From Roseiarcus sp963787135 (lineage in GTDB: Bacteria > Pseudomonadota > Alphaproteobacteria > Rhizobiales > Beijerinckiaceae), in NCBI GenBank assembly GCA_963787135.1, contig CAWBBW010000027.1, positions 69,440-133,439 on the forward strand: 64,000 nucleotides of DNA, in the 5' to 3' direction. How positions within the stretch are numbered: position 1 is the stretch's first letter; each line of letters starts with the position of its first letter. Below, one piece after another: positions 19,056 through 29,484 of this stretch. The notes beneath the pieces are model-generated. The model was not told where the DNA came from and searched no databases. It was given only the letters and a program-made list of their open reading frames with translations. Both the position numbers and the translations under genes were made by a program.

Positions 19056-19754
19056 ATGGGTCGGTTCACGGAACTCAAGCGCGAGTCGTTCGAGGCCAAC
19101 GTCGCGCTGCCCCGCCATGGCCTCATCAACCTGACCTTTGGCAACGCCAGCGCGCTCGACCGAGCCGGCGCCGTATTCGCGATCAAGCCGAGCGGCGTCG
19201 ACTATGCTGCGCTCACGCCCGAGGACATGGTGGTCGTGGATCTCGACGGACGAAAGGTCGAGGGCCGGCTCAATCCCTCGTCGGACACGCCGACGCACAG
19301 GCGCCTCTTCCTCGCCTTTCCCGACATCGGCGGCGTGGTCCACACGCATTCCTCCCATGCGACGGCCTTCGCCCAGGCCGGCCGGCCGATTCCGGTCTTC
19401 GGCACCACCCACGCCGACTATTTCAACGGCGACGTGCCGATCACCCGCAAGATGACGCGCGAGGAGATCGCCTCGGCCTATGAATGGGAAACGGGCAACG
19501 TGATCGTGGAGCGGATGGGGGGCCTAGACCCGGCCGACTTTCCCGGCGTCTTGGTCAATCGGCATGCCCCGTTTGCCTGGGGGCCGAATGTCGGCAAGGC
19601 GGTCGAGATCGCGGTGGCGATCGAATGCATCGCCCACATGGCCCTGATGTCGTTGCAGCTCGCGCCGGGTCTCGAGGCGATCGAGCCGGAATTGCTCACC
19701 AAGCATTTCAAGCGCAAGCACGGCGCCGCCGCCTATTACGGCCAGTCGACCTAA
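19056..19754 (+). CDS. araD: L-ribulose-5-phosphate 4-epimerase
   Basis: 232 aa class II aldolase/epimerase. Zinc ligands are visible in VVHTHSSHA (two His) and a third His in VLVNRHAPFAWG; NLTFGNAS and KPSGVDY bind the phosphate. It turns L-ribulose 5-phosphate into D-xylulose 5-phosphate, which enters the pentose phosphate pathway. Last gene of the operon; a convergent exported-protein gene follows. The other class II aldolase candidate, fuculose-phosphate aldolase, is made unlikely by adjacent araA and araB. Confidence 0.94.
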   Translation: MGRFTELKRESFEANVALPRHGLINLTFGNASALDRAGAVFAIKPSGVDYAALTPEDMVVVDLDGRKVEGRLNPSSDTPTHRRLFLAFPDIGGVVHTHSSHATAFAQAGRPIPVFGTTHADYFNGDVPITRKMTREEIASAYEWETGNVIVERMGGLDPADFPGVLVNRHAPFAWGPNVGKAVEIAVAIECIAHMALMSLQLAPGLEAIEPELLTKHFKRKHGAAAYYGQST

Positions 19755-19773
19755 GCCGGGAAGCCCGCGCCGG

Positions 19774-19787
19774 TCAGGATATCCTGA
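19774..19787. promoter_or_regulatory. Perfect 14-bp palindrome between convergent genes
   Basis: TCAGGATATCCTGA has no loop, so it looks more like a dimeric-protein site than an RNA hairpin. It lies 20 bp after the araD stop and about 50 bp before the convergent exported-protein stop. Function unknown. Confidence 0.4.
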
Positions 19788-19837
19788 GCGACCGCGCGCC
19801 GGCGCAGGCAATGCCCTGCCGCCCGCCGCAGTCCGGT

Positions 19838-20276
19838 TCACTTCAGCGAGATCTGCATGCCGCTGAGGTCGATCGAAACCATGAAGCCGACCTGACGGCC
19901 CCTGAGCCGCAGAACGACGCCCTTCGCATTGGAAAGTTGCGCTGCCGACCGACCGCCGGCCACCGACAATCCGGCCCCGACAGCCGAATAGATGCCCTCG
20001 ATGTCGGCCGGGCTGATTGATATGATAGGCCGTACCGACGAGGTCGGTTCCCGAAGCGCCGATCGTTGCGCCGGCGCTGATACCGCCGACCGAAAGCGGA
20101 TATCGATGGCCGCCGAGCGTCAGCACGCCGCTCCCGCCGGAGACGCCGATGATAAAACCAGCGCTGACGATGTGAATCGAGATCGAGCCCGTCGCCGCTT
20201 CGGCAGGCATCAACAGGGCCCCAGTCGCCAAGGCGGCTCCGGACGCGATCAGGCTGCGGCGTGTGATGGTCTTCAT
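19838..20276 (-). CDS. Small exported protein, DUF1134/EipA-like (one frameshift)
   Basis: About 145 aa when joined. The start is ATG 20276 behind GGGGGGA, with a twin-Arg-like signal (ITRRSLIASGAALATG) cut near AEAA. The mature part is a Gly- and Val-rich beta protein (HIVSAGFIIGVSGGSG, VGGISAGATIGASGTDL). Near 20020 an extra C in a CCC run moves the frame; the rest continues as DIEGIYSAVGAGLSVAGG and ends DLSGMQISLK. The pattern resembles DUF1134-type periplasmic lipid-binding-like proteins, but I cannot confirm the family. Convergent with araD. Confidence 0.7.
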
Positions 20277-20388
20277 GGCTTCCCCCCGGCAAAAAGGACA
20301 GGCCGCCGCTGCTTGATGCGCGGCCCCAACGGCGCATTGCATAGACTCGTCCGGCGGCGATTGGCAAGCCCGCAGCGCGGGTTATCGT

Positions 20389-20649
20389 TCACGATCCCGC
20401 GCGGGCCGGTCGGGCGAAGCACAGCCGGCCGCCTTTTCCGAGGCTCATGCAGTTATCCTCCGGGTGGGGGCCTGAACCCTGTTCAGCCTCCCGCGCGGAC
20501 TCCGCGCAAAGAGCGCCGCCCCGGCCAAAACTGACGCATTGGGCTCCGCGGCCGGAGAGCGAATCGGAAGCCCGGCCCGACATCAGCCACCCGAGGAATA
20601 AAGCGACGACGACGGCGGCAAAGGCCGCCTCGGCGATGAAGCCGACCAC
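20389..20649 (-). CDS. Small membrane-anchored protein with duplicated Cys motif
   Basis: 86 aa from GTG 20649. One N-terminal hydrophobic helix (AAFAAVVVALFLGWLM) is followed by two copies of a Cys-bounded motif: CVSFGRGGALC and CMSLGKGGRLC, i.e. Cx-S-x-G-[RK]-G-G-x-L-C, about 30 residues apart. The duplication argues that the frame is real, although the ribosome-binding site is weak. It lies between the exported protein and the LysR gene, all on the minus strand. Function unknown; paired Cys could form disulfides or bind metal outside the cytoplasm. Confidence 0.45.
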   Translation of the reverse strand: MVGFIAEAAFAAVVVALFLGWLMSGRASDSLSGRGAQCVSFGRGGALCAESAREAEQGSGPHPEDNCMSLGKGGRLCFARPARAGS

Positions 20650-20679
20650 TCGGCAGGGCTTCGGCGCAAGCCCCTCGCG

Positions 20680-21795
20680 TCACAGGCGCTGCGCCTGCCC
20701 GCCAACCGAAGCATGTAGAGCGTTCCTGAACATCGAACCCTCCCACCTTTCGACCGCGTTGATAGCGGCCAGGGCGCGCAAGGACTCCATATCAATCGGC
20801 TGCTCCGGACATAAGGAAATCGCAAGGGAGCGGTGGACGGCCCCTACGGCCTTGTTGCAGCCGGCGCGCGGGCTCGGGCCGCGCGCTATCGCGTCCTCGC
20901 CGTCCGCGCCTTCGATGAGGCGACGCTGCCTCACGATTTCGGCGCCGGCGAAGTCCATGAAGGCGCGGACGCGCAGCGATCGGCGCAGGTCCGAATGAGT
21001 GAGGATCCAGAGACCCGTTTCGAGTTCTGGAAGCGGCGGCGTGAGCCGAATCAAAGCCGGACTGACGTCGCCGAGGAAGCAGGGCAGCAGCGCCGCTCCA
21101 AGGCCCTGGACCGCGAGCTCGCGTAGGCTGAGGGTTGAGTTGATTTTGCCGACGAGGCGGCCAGGACGGACATGAGTCTCGATCCAGCGCCGCCCCGCAG
21201 TCGGGCCGAAACTTGTCGCCAAACCCCACGAACGGCGCCGAATCGAGCGGCTGGGACCCTAGCGAAGAGGCGAGGTCGCGTCGATAATAGACGGCCGATC
21301 GGACGGCGCAGAGTCTTCGACCGACAAGGGCTTTCGGGCGGATCGTTGGTCAGGCGGATGGCGACGTCCGCATCCCGGCGCGAAAGATTGAGCATTTGAT
21401 TGGAGAGCTTCAATTCGACGACTACGCCGGAATTTTGAGCCCGAAACTGCGCCATGATCGCCGGCAGCATCTGCTGGCCGATCGCCTCGGCCGTGGTCAC
21501 GCGCAACTGACCCGAGGGCCTCAGGTCGCGGCCCGCAAGCTTGCGCTCAAAGCCGATGATCGAATCGGCCATGGTGCTCGCGACCGCGATCATCTCGTCG
21601 CCCGCAACGGTCGGCTGATAGCCTTCGCGGGACCGCTCGAACAAGCGCGCCCCGACCGTCTGTCTCGAGCGCCGCCAGTCGCCGGAAGACGGTCGAGTGA
21701 TTGAGACCAAGGATTTCCGCCGCGCCTCCGAGCGAACCGGAATCCGAGATCGCTTTGACCAGTCGGAATTCGTCCCAGCTGAGCGCTTCGTTCAT
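20680..21795 (-). pseudogene. LysR-family transcriptional regulator, frameshifted
   Basis: Starts MNEALSWDEFRLVKAISDSGSLGGAAE, a LysR helix-turn-helix (STVFRRLAALE), then changes frame near 21680 (continuing GARLFERSREGYQPT), near 21330 (RRLCAVRSAVYYRRDLA) and near 21205 (ETHVRPGRLVGKINSTLSL). The effector domain ends around GLWILTHSDLRRS, with a frame extending about 75 residues past the usual LysR end. At least three indels. It probably controls a neighbouring operon, but its target is not evident. Could be a decayed gene or an assembly artefact. Confidence 0.75.
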
Positions 21796-21901
21796 GCCTT
21801 TGGGGCCGGTTGGTGTCCGTCGATCGTTACTTTGCCTGCCATTCGAGGCAATTCCGCAATTCCCGACGTCAAAATCAATTTTTGCCACCCGTCGCGACCC
21901 T

Positions 21902-22887
21902 TCAGGCCTCTCGGGGCGCGGCCGCGCGTCTGAGCCGGTCGTTGATCGCGGCGCCGAGACCGCGATGGGGAACCGGAGGCGACGGCGATGCGCTCCGCCC
22001 CGGTTTCGTCGAGAGCGCGCAGATAGGCAAAGAGGTTCGAGGCGGCCTCGACGAGGTCTCCCGAGGGCGAGAGATCGAGACGCGCGGCCGCGGCGGCGCC
22101 GGCGAGCGCGCCAGCGAAATCGAGCGCAGCCTCGTCGCTTGCCGCATCCCGGGCTTCGAGCCTAAGCCGGGCGCGCGGCGCATAGTGTGATTTGAGCTGG
22201 CCCGGCGCATTGGGCGTCTTTTCCGTCTGGTGCCGAACAGCGAGCGGCGCCTGGAGCACGGCCTCGATATCCTCGCGCGCGATCGCGCCGGGCCGCAGGA
22301 GCGCCGGCGCTGCGCCGAGACACGCCACGATCGTCGATTCGAGCCCAAGGCGCGCCGGGCCGCCGTCGAGAATCCAGTCGATCCTGCCGTCGAGATCGGC
22401 GAGAACATGCGCGGCGGTCGTCGGGCTGACGCGGCCCGAGCGGTTGGCGGAAGGGGCCGCGAGCGGCGTCCCGGCCGCCTCAATCAGCGCGCGCGCCGTC
22501 TCGTGCACGGGAGCCCGAAGCGCGAGCGTGTCAAGGCCCGCGCGCGCAAGCAGGCTCACGCGGCAACCCCGCGCGGCCGGCAGCACGAGCGTGAGCGCCC
22601 CCGGCCAGAAGGCCTCCGCAAGTCTGATCCGCCTCCCTGGAGAACTCGCCCTCGCGTCGCGCAGCCGCGATGTCGAGGACGTGCGCGATGAGCGGATTGA
22701 ACGACGGCCGTCCCTTGGCCGCATAGACGCCCGCAACCGCGGCGCCCGAGGCGGCGTCGGCCGCAAGGCCATAGACGGTCTCGGTCGGCATCGCCACGAG
22801 GCCGCCGGCGCGCAGGCATGCGGCCGCCGCGGCGATGGTCTCCGCGGTCGCCGGCGCGACATGCGTTGTTCGGCGCGTGAAAGCCAT
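21902..22887 (-). CDS. Threonylcarbamoyl-AMP synthase, Sua5 type (two frameshifts)
   Basis: About 328 aa when joined. YrdC-domain marks: RAGGLVAMPTETVYGLAADA, YAAKGRPSFNPLIAHV, then after a frame change near 22632 FWPGALTLVL, TPLAAPSANRSG and GLESTIVAC. The Sua5 C-terminal domain follows (LKSHYAPRARLRLE), with another frame change near 21975 before PVPHRGLGAAINDRL. It makes threonylcarbamoyl-adenylate for the universal t6A37 modification of ANN-decoding tRNAs. The function is normally essential, so two frameshifts here point to sequence error rather than loss. Confidence 0.87.
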
Positions 22888-23022
22888 CCGATATCCAGGG
22901 CGCACATTGCGCCCGACCCCGTCTATACCTAATCTCCGCATGAAGGATCAGCGAAAGCGCCGCCTCATGCGCCTCGAGACGGTCCAAGCCTACGCGCAGG
23001 AAACGCAACACCCGAGGGCCCC

Positions 23023-24809
<1,787 letters not shown>

Positions 24810-24813
<4 letters not shown>

Positions 24814-25583
24814 CGCAGGGAATTGAAGTCACGCGCGACGGCGCCGTTATGGCGGCGGCCTTCAATCGACCGGAAAAGAAAAACGCGATTACCAGCGCGA
24901 TGTATGAAACGCTGATTGAGGTGTTCGACAAGGCCGGACGCGATCCCGAAGTCGGCGCGCTCGTCCTCAGCGGCAAAGGCGGGGTTTTCACCGCCGGCAA
25001 CGACATCGGCGATTTCCTCGCGGCCGCGACCGGCGCCTCCGGACCGCGCGGCATAGGGGACGCTCCGGCCTGGCGGTTCATCAGCCGGCTCGCCGATTTC
25101 GAGAAGCCGCTCATCGCCGCGGTCGACGGGCTGGCCGTCGGGGTCGGAACGACGCTCTGCTTTCATTGCGACCTTGTCTTCGCCTCGCCCGACGCGCGCT
25201 TCCACATGCCCTTCGTCAATCTTGGCCTCGTTCCGGAAGCCGGAGCCTCGCTGCTCGCCCCGCTGCGCTTCGGCCGCGCCAGGGCGTCGGAGTTCCTGCT
25301 GCTCGCCGAGCCCTTCGGCGCAGAGACCGCGCGCGAGCTCGGCCTCGTCAACGCGCTTATGCCCGAGTCGACGCTCCTCGCGCATGCGATGAGCAAAGCG
25401 GCGGCGCTCGCCGCCAAGCCTCGATCGGCGCTCTTGACGACGCGCCGCCTCCTGCGCGGGGACCCGGCTCCGCTGAAGGCCCGGATGGAAGAGGAAATCG
25501 AGCTCTTCGCCGCGGCGCTCGCTTCTGGAGAGGCGCGGGCTGCGTTCATGGCGTTCATGTCGGGAGCGCAAACGCGCTCCTGA
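24810..25583 (+). CDS. Enoyl-CoA hydratase/isomerase
   Basis: 257 aa. ATG 24810 overlaps the upstream stop codon. The crotonase-fold oxyanion sites are AAFNRPEKKNAIT and SGKGGVFTAGNDIGDF (residues about 55-70), with the second loop IAAVDGLAVGVGTTLC. The position of the first canonical Glu is Leu or Val in GLAVGVG-type isomerases, so isomerase activity is possible. It follows the acyl-CoA dehydrogenase and would hydrate or isomerise its product. Confidence 0.92.
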
Positions 25584-25594
25584 AAGGGCGCCCC

Positions 25595-25653
25595 CTTCCC
25601 CCCATAGCCCGTCAAAAGACGGGCGTCTTTCGACGCCCTATGGCGGGGGAAGG
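25595..25653. repeat. Branched GC-rich intergenic palindrome
   Basis: Outer arms CCTTCCCCCCATAG and CTATGGCGGGGGAAGG enclose two small hairpins, CCCGTC-AAAA-GACGGG (25608-25623) and GGGCGTC-TTTC-GACGCCC (25621-25638), which share bases and are mutually exclusive. It stands 12 bp past the enoyl-CoA hydratase stop and could end transcription; it looks like the GC-rich intergenic palindrome class common in Hyphomicrobiales. Confidence 0.6.
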
Positions 25654-25743
25654 TGTCGTTGCGAAGCAACGACGGATGAGGGAGGTCGCACGGAGCGCGA
25701 CGGCTTCGTATGTTCACCGAAGAATATCGGATAGCGTGGCGCG

Positions 25744-26094
25744 ATGACGGAAGAAGTTCCGCGCTCCCTTCTCCGCCGTCGCCCGCCGGCAGCGGGCGCA
25801 AGCCGTTCAGGCGGAGGCGTTAATCTGGCGGGCGGTTCGCAATCGGAGATGCGAGCGCGCGAAGTTTCAAGGCAGGTTCTGCTGGGCAACATATCCTTGA
25901 TTTGTGTGCTTCGAGCATCGATTGGACGTCGAAATGACGGCCACGTCATGACGTCCGAGCAACGGCTTGGCGACGAAATTCGCGATGTCTGGTTGCGAGA
26001 TCAGGGCTTTCGCGTTCAAAGGTTGCCGAACGAACTCGTGATTGCGTCGACGGAACTGGCGGTGATGCGGATCCGCGATGCAATGACGAATTGA
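25744..26094 (+). pseudogene. DUF559 (endonuclease-like) gene remnant
   Basis: Pieces of a DUF559 protein lie in three frames: ARRQRAQAVQAEALIWRAV with NRRCERAKF, then FVCFEHRLDVE, then RLGDEIRDVWLRDQGFRVQR and a short tail. The order and spacing match the family (VSR-like restriction-endonuclease fold), but an internal stop and at least two frame changes separate them. DUF559 genes in this order commonly sit among intergenic palindromes, as here (25595-25653 and 26230-26275). No function is likely unless the breaks are sequencing errors. Confidence 0.6.
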
Positions 26095-26229
26095 GCGCAC
26101 TTCGCGAAGCCGTCGCGCTGCGCGCGACACCCCGGATCGATGCAGATTTGCAGTGACGGTCGTCAATGCGGCTTGCCTCGAAGCAGCGGGCCACACCCCA
26201 TCCGCCGGCGTAGCAGCGTCATCTCATCC

Positions 26230-26275
26230 GGCGGGCTTCGCCCGCCACCTTACCCCGCAAGGGGGGAAGGGGTCC
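26230..26275. repeat. Intergenic palindromes downstream of DUF559 remnant
   Basis: GGCGGGC-TTC-GCCCGCC (26230-26246) is followed by a looser stem around CCCC-GCAA-GGGG. This is the same GC-rich class as at 25595, 36599 and 38874. It lies between the DUF559 remnant and the 3' end of the aldo/keto reductase. Confidence 0.55.
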
Positions 26276-26337
26276 TGCGGCGGCTCAGAAAAATGACGCC
26301 TCGACTTGAGCGAAAAGACGCCGAGGTCCGCAACCGC

Positions 26338-27228
26338 TCAGTGAGGATTCTTCTCACCGATCGAATCCAGCCTGGCGAGCGCCTCGTCCGACAGCCTGAG
26401 GCTGGCCGCGCCGAGGTTCTCGCGCAGGTGGCCGAGCGAGGAGGTACCCGGGATCAGCAGAATGTTGGGCGCGCGATGCAGGAGCCACGCCAGCGCCGCC
26501 TGCATCGGGGTCGCCCCAAGGTCCCGCGCCACATCCGAAAGCGTCGAGGACTGCAGCGGCGTGAAGCCGCCGAGAGGGAAGAAGGGCACGTAAGCGACGC
26601 CCATGTCCTTAAGCTCGTCGATCAGCGCGTCGTCCTCCCGATGGACGACGTTGTAGAGGTTCTGCACGCAAACGACCTCGGCGATGCCGCGCGCCTCGGC
26701 GACTTGCGCCGACGTGACGTTGCTCAATCCGAGATGGCGTATGAGGCCTTGTCGCTTGAGCTCCGCGAGCGCGGTGAACGGCTCCTCGAGCGATCCTTCG
26801 CTCGGTCCGTGAACCCTGCCCATGAGTTGCAGGTTGACGACGTCGAGCGATTCGACGCCGAGGTTGCGCAAATTGTCGTGAACCGCGCGGGTCAGGTCGG
26901 CGGGCGACATCGCCGGATTCCACGACGCGTCAGCGCCGCGCACGGCGCCGACCTTGGTCACGATCACCAGGCCGTCCGGGTAGGGGTGGAGCGCCTCGCG
27001 GATCAGCTGATTGGTGATATGGGGCCCATAGAAATCGCTGGTGTCGATATGATCGACCCCGCTCGCCACCGCCTCCCGCAGAACGGCGAGCGCCGCGGCG
27101 CGATCCTTTGGCGGACCGAATACCCCGGGCCCGGCGAGCTGCATCGCGCCATAGCCCATGCGGTTGACGGCGCGGTCGCCGAGGCGGAATGAGCCGGCGG
27201 CGGTGATGTCTGCGGTGATGACAGTCAT
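26338..27228 (-). CDS. Aldo/keto reductase
   Basis: 296 aa. ATG 27228 (MTVITADITAAGSF) is chosen; the open frame continues far upstream into the antisense of the LysR gene and is not coding there. AKR tetrad: Asp in HIDTSDFYG, Tyr in the same motif, Lys in IVTKVGAV, with NADPH-binding PGTSSLGHLRENLGA near the C-terminus. The position of the usual catalytic His is Gln or Met in VVNLQLMGR. The gene is divergent from a LysR regulator with 96 bp between, which probably controls it. Confidence 0.92.
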   Translation of the reverse strand: MTVITADITAAGSFRLGDRAVNRMGYGAMQLAGPGVFGPPKDRAAALAVLREAVASGVDHIDTSDFYGPHITNQLIREALHPYPDGLVIVTKVGAVRGADASWNPAMSPADLTRAVHDNLRNLGVESLDVVNLQLMGRVHGPSEGSLEEPFTALAELKRQGLIRHLGLSNVTSAQVAEARGIAEVVCVQNLYNVVHREDDALIDELKDMGVAYVPFFPLGGFTPLQSSTLSDVARDLGATPMQAALAWLLHRAPNILLIPGTSSLGHLRENLGAASLRLSDEALARLDSIGEKNPH

Positions 27229-27324
27229 GGAAAATCTCCGAGGCTGAGCCAGCCCGCATATGGACACTGCGCGTCCGAACGATAATCCTGCCCAATCGGA
27301 ACAGGCTGTGCGGAATTTGGGACA

Positions 27325-28215
27325 ATGGCGGACCTCAAGGACCTCTCCGCGTTCGTAACGGTGGCGCGGGCCGGAGGATTTCGTGACGCCGCCCGGCTCA
27401 GGGGCGTGTCCGCTTCGAGCTTGAGCGAAGCGGTGCGGAGGCTGGAGGCGAGGCTCGGCGTGCGCCTCCTGAATCGCACCACCCGCAGCATCGCCCCGAC
27501 CGAGGCGGGCGCTCGTCTCATCGAGAGGCTGACGCCGGCGCTCGGCGAAGTCGAGGCGGCGCTCGACGTCGTCAACGCCTTCCGCGACCGGCCGGCCGGA
27601 ACGCTCAAGCTCAACGTGCCGGCGACGGTTGCGCGTCTGGTGTTGCCGTCGATCGTGGCTCCGTTCCTGAAGGCCTATCCCGACATCCGGCTGGAGGTCA
27701 TGGTCGAGGACGTCTTCGTCGACGTGTTGGCGGCCGGATGCGATGCCGGGGTCCGTTACGACGAGCGGCTCGAGCAGGACATGATCGCGGTTCCGATCGG
27801 GCCGCGGGTCCAGCGCTTCGTGGCGGCCGCTTCGCCCGGCTATCTCGATCAGCGAGGACGGCCCCAGCACCCGCGCGACCTGCTCGCCCATGCGTGCCTC
27901 CGCGGGCGGTTCGAGAGCGGCGCGACACCGCCCTGGGAGTTTGAGCGCGAGGGAGAAGTGGTGCGGATCGACCCCCAAGGACCGCTCGTGGTGCAGCCTG
28001 GCGCGGCGATGGATCTCGTGATCGGCGCGGCCGTCGCGGGGCTCGGAATCGTCTATCTGTTTGAGGAGTGGCTGCGTCCACATCTCGACAGCGGCGCTTT
28101 GGAGCCGGTCCTGACGCGCTGGCAGCAGAGTTTCTCCGGACCCTTCCTCTACTATCCCGGCCGCCGCCATCTCCCGGTGCCGCTACGCGCTTTCGTCGAT
28201 TTCATCAAGGCCTAG
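27325..28215 (+). CDS. LysR-family regulator divergent from the aldo/keto reductase
   Basis: 296 aa. N-terminal winged helix: FVTVARAGGFRDAARLRGVS followed by LSEAVRRLEARLGVRLLNRT; effector domain from about residue 92 (TLKLNVPATVARLVLP). Intact, unlike the LysR at 20680. The divergent layout suggests control of the reductase. Its 3' side faces the repeat array at 28381-28567. Confidence 0.93.
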   Translation: MADLKDLSAFVTVARAGGFRDAARLRGVSASSLSEAVRRLEARLGVRLLNRTTRSIAPTEAGARLIERLTPALGEVEAALDVVNAFRDRPAGTLKLNVPATVARLVLPSIVAPFLKAYPDIRLEVMVEDVFVDVLAAGCDAGVRYDERLEQDMIAVPIGPRVQRFVAAASPGYLDQRGRPQHPRDLLAHACLRGRFESGATPPWEFEREGEVVRIDPQGPLVVQPGAAMDLVIGAAVAGLGIVYLFEEWLRPHLDSGALEPVLTRWQQSFSGPFLYYPGRRHLPVPLRAFVDFIKA

Positions 28216-28380
28216 GACCGGCCTCACGCCGGGGCCTTGGTCCCGCCCTCCCGATGCCTTTCTGAAAAAGCGACATTTTGTTGCCGAATGGACGAATCTG
28301 CGGTAAAGTCTCTTGCAGGCGGAGGGATCGCCCGGCTGTTTGGATTCGAGCCGGCTTGGAGGGCCCTCTACCGGCAAGAC

Positions 28381-28567
28381 ATGGTGATAACTAATTGAAA
28401 TTACTGAATTATTTAAAAAGAAAGGCCGTTTTCATTTCCTTGTGCGGGCTTTCATTTCCTTGTGTGGGGCTTTCGTTTCCTTGTGCTGGACTTTCATTTC
28501 CTTGTGCCCGATTTTCGTTTCCTTGCGCTCCGAGTTTCATTTCCTTGCGGCCGGGTTCGATTTCCTT
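28381..28567 (-). repeat. Array 1: seven 21-bp repeats with AT-rich tail
   Basis: Read on the minus strand, seven cores of the form AAGGAAATGAAA (or AAGGAAACGAAA) occur at 28567, 28546, 28524, 28503, 28482, 28461 and 28441, spaced 20-22 bp with variable GC-rich linkers usually ending GCAC or GCGC. The first core begins exactly 9 nt after the stop codon of the TIGR02301 gene (28577-28579). After the last core comes an AT-rich tail (28381-28429) containing TTTCAATTAGTTA. A second array with the same plan is at 60282-60420. The spacers are not unique 30-bp sequences, so this is not CRISPR. The 1-bp spacing changes argue against protein coding. The rest of the 28216-28380 gap shows no gene. Confidence 0.85.
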
Positions 28568-28576
28568 GGGATCGTC

Positions 28577-29020
28577 TCAGCCCCCGTAACGCCCGGCGAC
28601 TTCCGCGGCCAACCGGGCCGTCTCGCTCAAGTAGCGGTCGATGACTGCGCCCGCGGCCGGCGTGCAGACGCGATACGTCGTCTGGTAGTCGCGAAAGCCT
28701 CGATTGTACGCCCCGGCGAGGAGATCACGGCGCGCCTCGCTCACCCCCTCGGCTTCCAGTAGTTCCGCCATCCTGACGCGGAACTTCTCCCCGTCACCTG
28801 CGCCGCAGAGATTGCGCAGATAGGCGAGCGCGCCGCTCATCTCGGCGAGGCGCAGCAGCTGGGGCTCGTAGGGAGGCGGATGCTCCGCCGCTGGCGGGGG
28901 CGCTGGCGCGGGTTGGGCCTGCGGCGCCGGCGCGGCTTTGGGCGCGGAGGTCTCGACGGCGCCCGCTCTCCCCGCGAGCAGCGCCGCCACACCCAAAGCT
29001 GCGAGCGCCGCTCGCGTCAC
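28577..29020 (-). CDS. TIGR02301-family exported protein
   Basis: 147 aa. A signal peptide (ALAALGVAALLAGRAGA) leads to a Pro/Ala-rich linker (about residues 27-52) and a helical domain (LRLAEMSGALAYLRNLCG, YNRGFRDYQTTYRVC) with two Cys that could bridge. This matches the Rhizobiales-restricted TIGR02301 family of unknown function. It overlaps the Nudix gene by 4 bp and is the last gene of a pdxH-nudix-TIGR02301 unit; repeat array 1 begins 9 nt after its stop and would be in its 3' UTR. Confidence 0.85.
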   Translation of the reverse strand: MTRAALAALGVAALLAGRAGAVETSAPKAAPAPQAQPAPAPPPAAEHPPPYEPQLLRLAEMSGALAYLRNLCGAGDGEKFRVRMAELLEAEGVSEARRDLLAGAYNRGFRDYQTTYRVCTPAAGAVIDRYLSETARLAAEVAGRYGG

Positions 29021-29484
29021 GCCAGCCCGCTTTCAATCCGCTGCGCGCTTTTCAGGATTTCGGCGAGCTCCGGCGTTGTCGGGAGGGACTCAGACGTCAG
29101 AGGGTCGATCCAGGCGACCGCGTCCATTTCATCGCTGACGCGCGCTTCGCCCCGCGTCCATCGTGCGACAAAGGAGGCGATGACGAAATGCGCGCGCACG
29201 CGATCGCCGTCCAGCACGATGGGTTCGACATGCCGGTTGAACGCGACGATGTCGGCCTCGACGCCGACTTCCTCGTAGAGTTCGCGTGCAACCGCCTCGG
29301 CCAGGGTTTCGCCGACTTCGACGACGCCGCCGGGCAGGGAAAAGCGCCCCATCATAGGCTCCCGCGCCCGTCGCCCAACAAGAACCAGGCCCGCCCGAAA
29401 CACTGCGACTGAAACCGCCAGTATAGGGCGCTGGGGGTAGAGCCGGTCATCCAAGGCCGGACCGGAGCCGCCCCTCGAGATCAC
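29017..29484 (-). CDS. Nudix hydrolase
   Basis: 155 aa with a complete Nudix box, GVVEVGETLAEAVA followed by RELYEEVGV (Gx5Ex7REUxEExGU) at about residues 53-75. The box binds divalent metal and cleaves nucleoside diphosphate-X substrates; the substrate is unknown. The start overlaps the pdxH stop (4 bp) and the stop overlaps the next start (4 bp), so all three genes are translationally coupled. Related to ADP-ribose/MutT-like Nudix proteins. Confidence 0.92.
   Translation of the reverse strand: MISRGGSGPALDDRLYPQRPILAVSVAVFRAGLVLVGRRAREPMMGRFSLPGGVVEVGETLAEAVARELYEEVGVEADIVAFNRHVEPIVLDGDRVRAHFVIASFVARWTRGEARVSDEMDAVAWIDPLTSESLPTTPELAEILKSAQRIESGLA

Noticed and set aside
28430..28567. Possible CRISPR array
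   Set aside because: Repeat core is 12 bp with about 9-bp linkers, no 30-bp unique spacers, no cas genes in the window.
28395..28589. 64-codon plus-strand ORF across repeat array 1
   Set aside because: Repeats vary by 20-22 bp, so the frame is not maintained by unit length; it is an accidental reading of the array.
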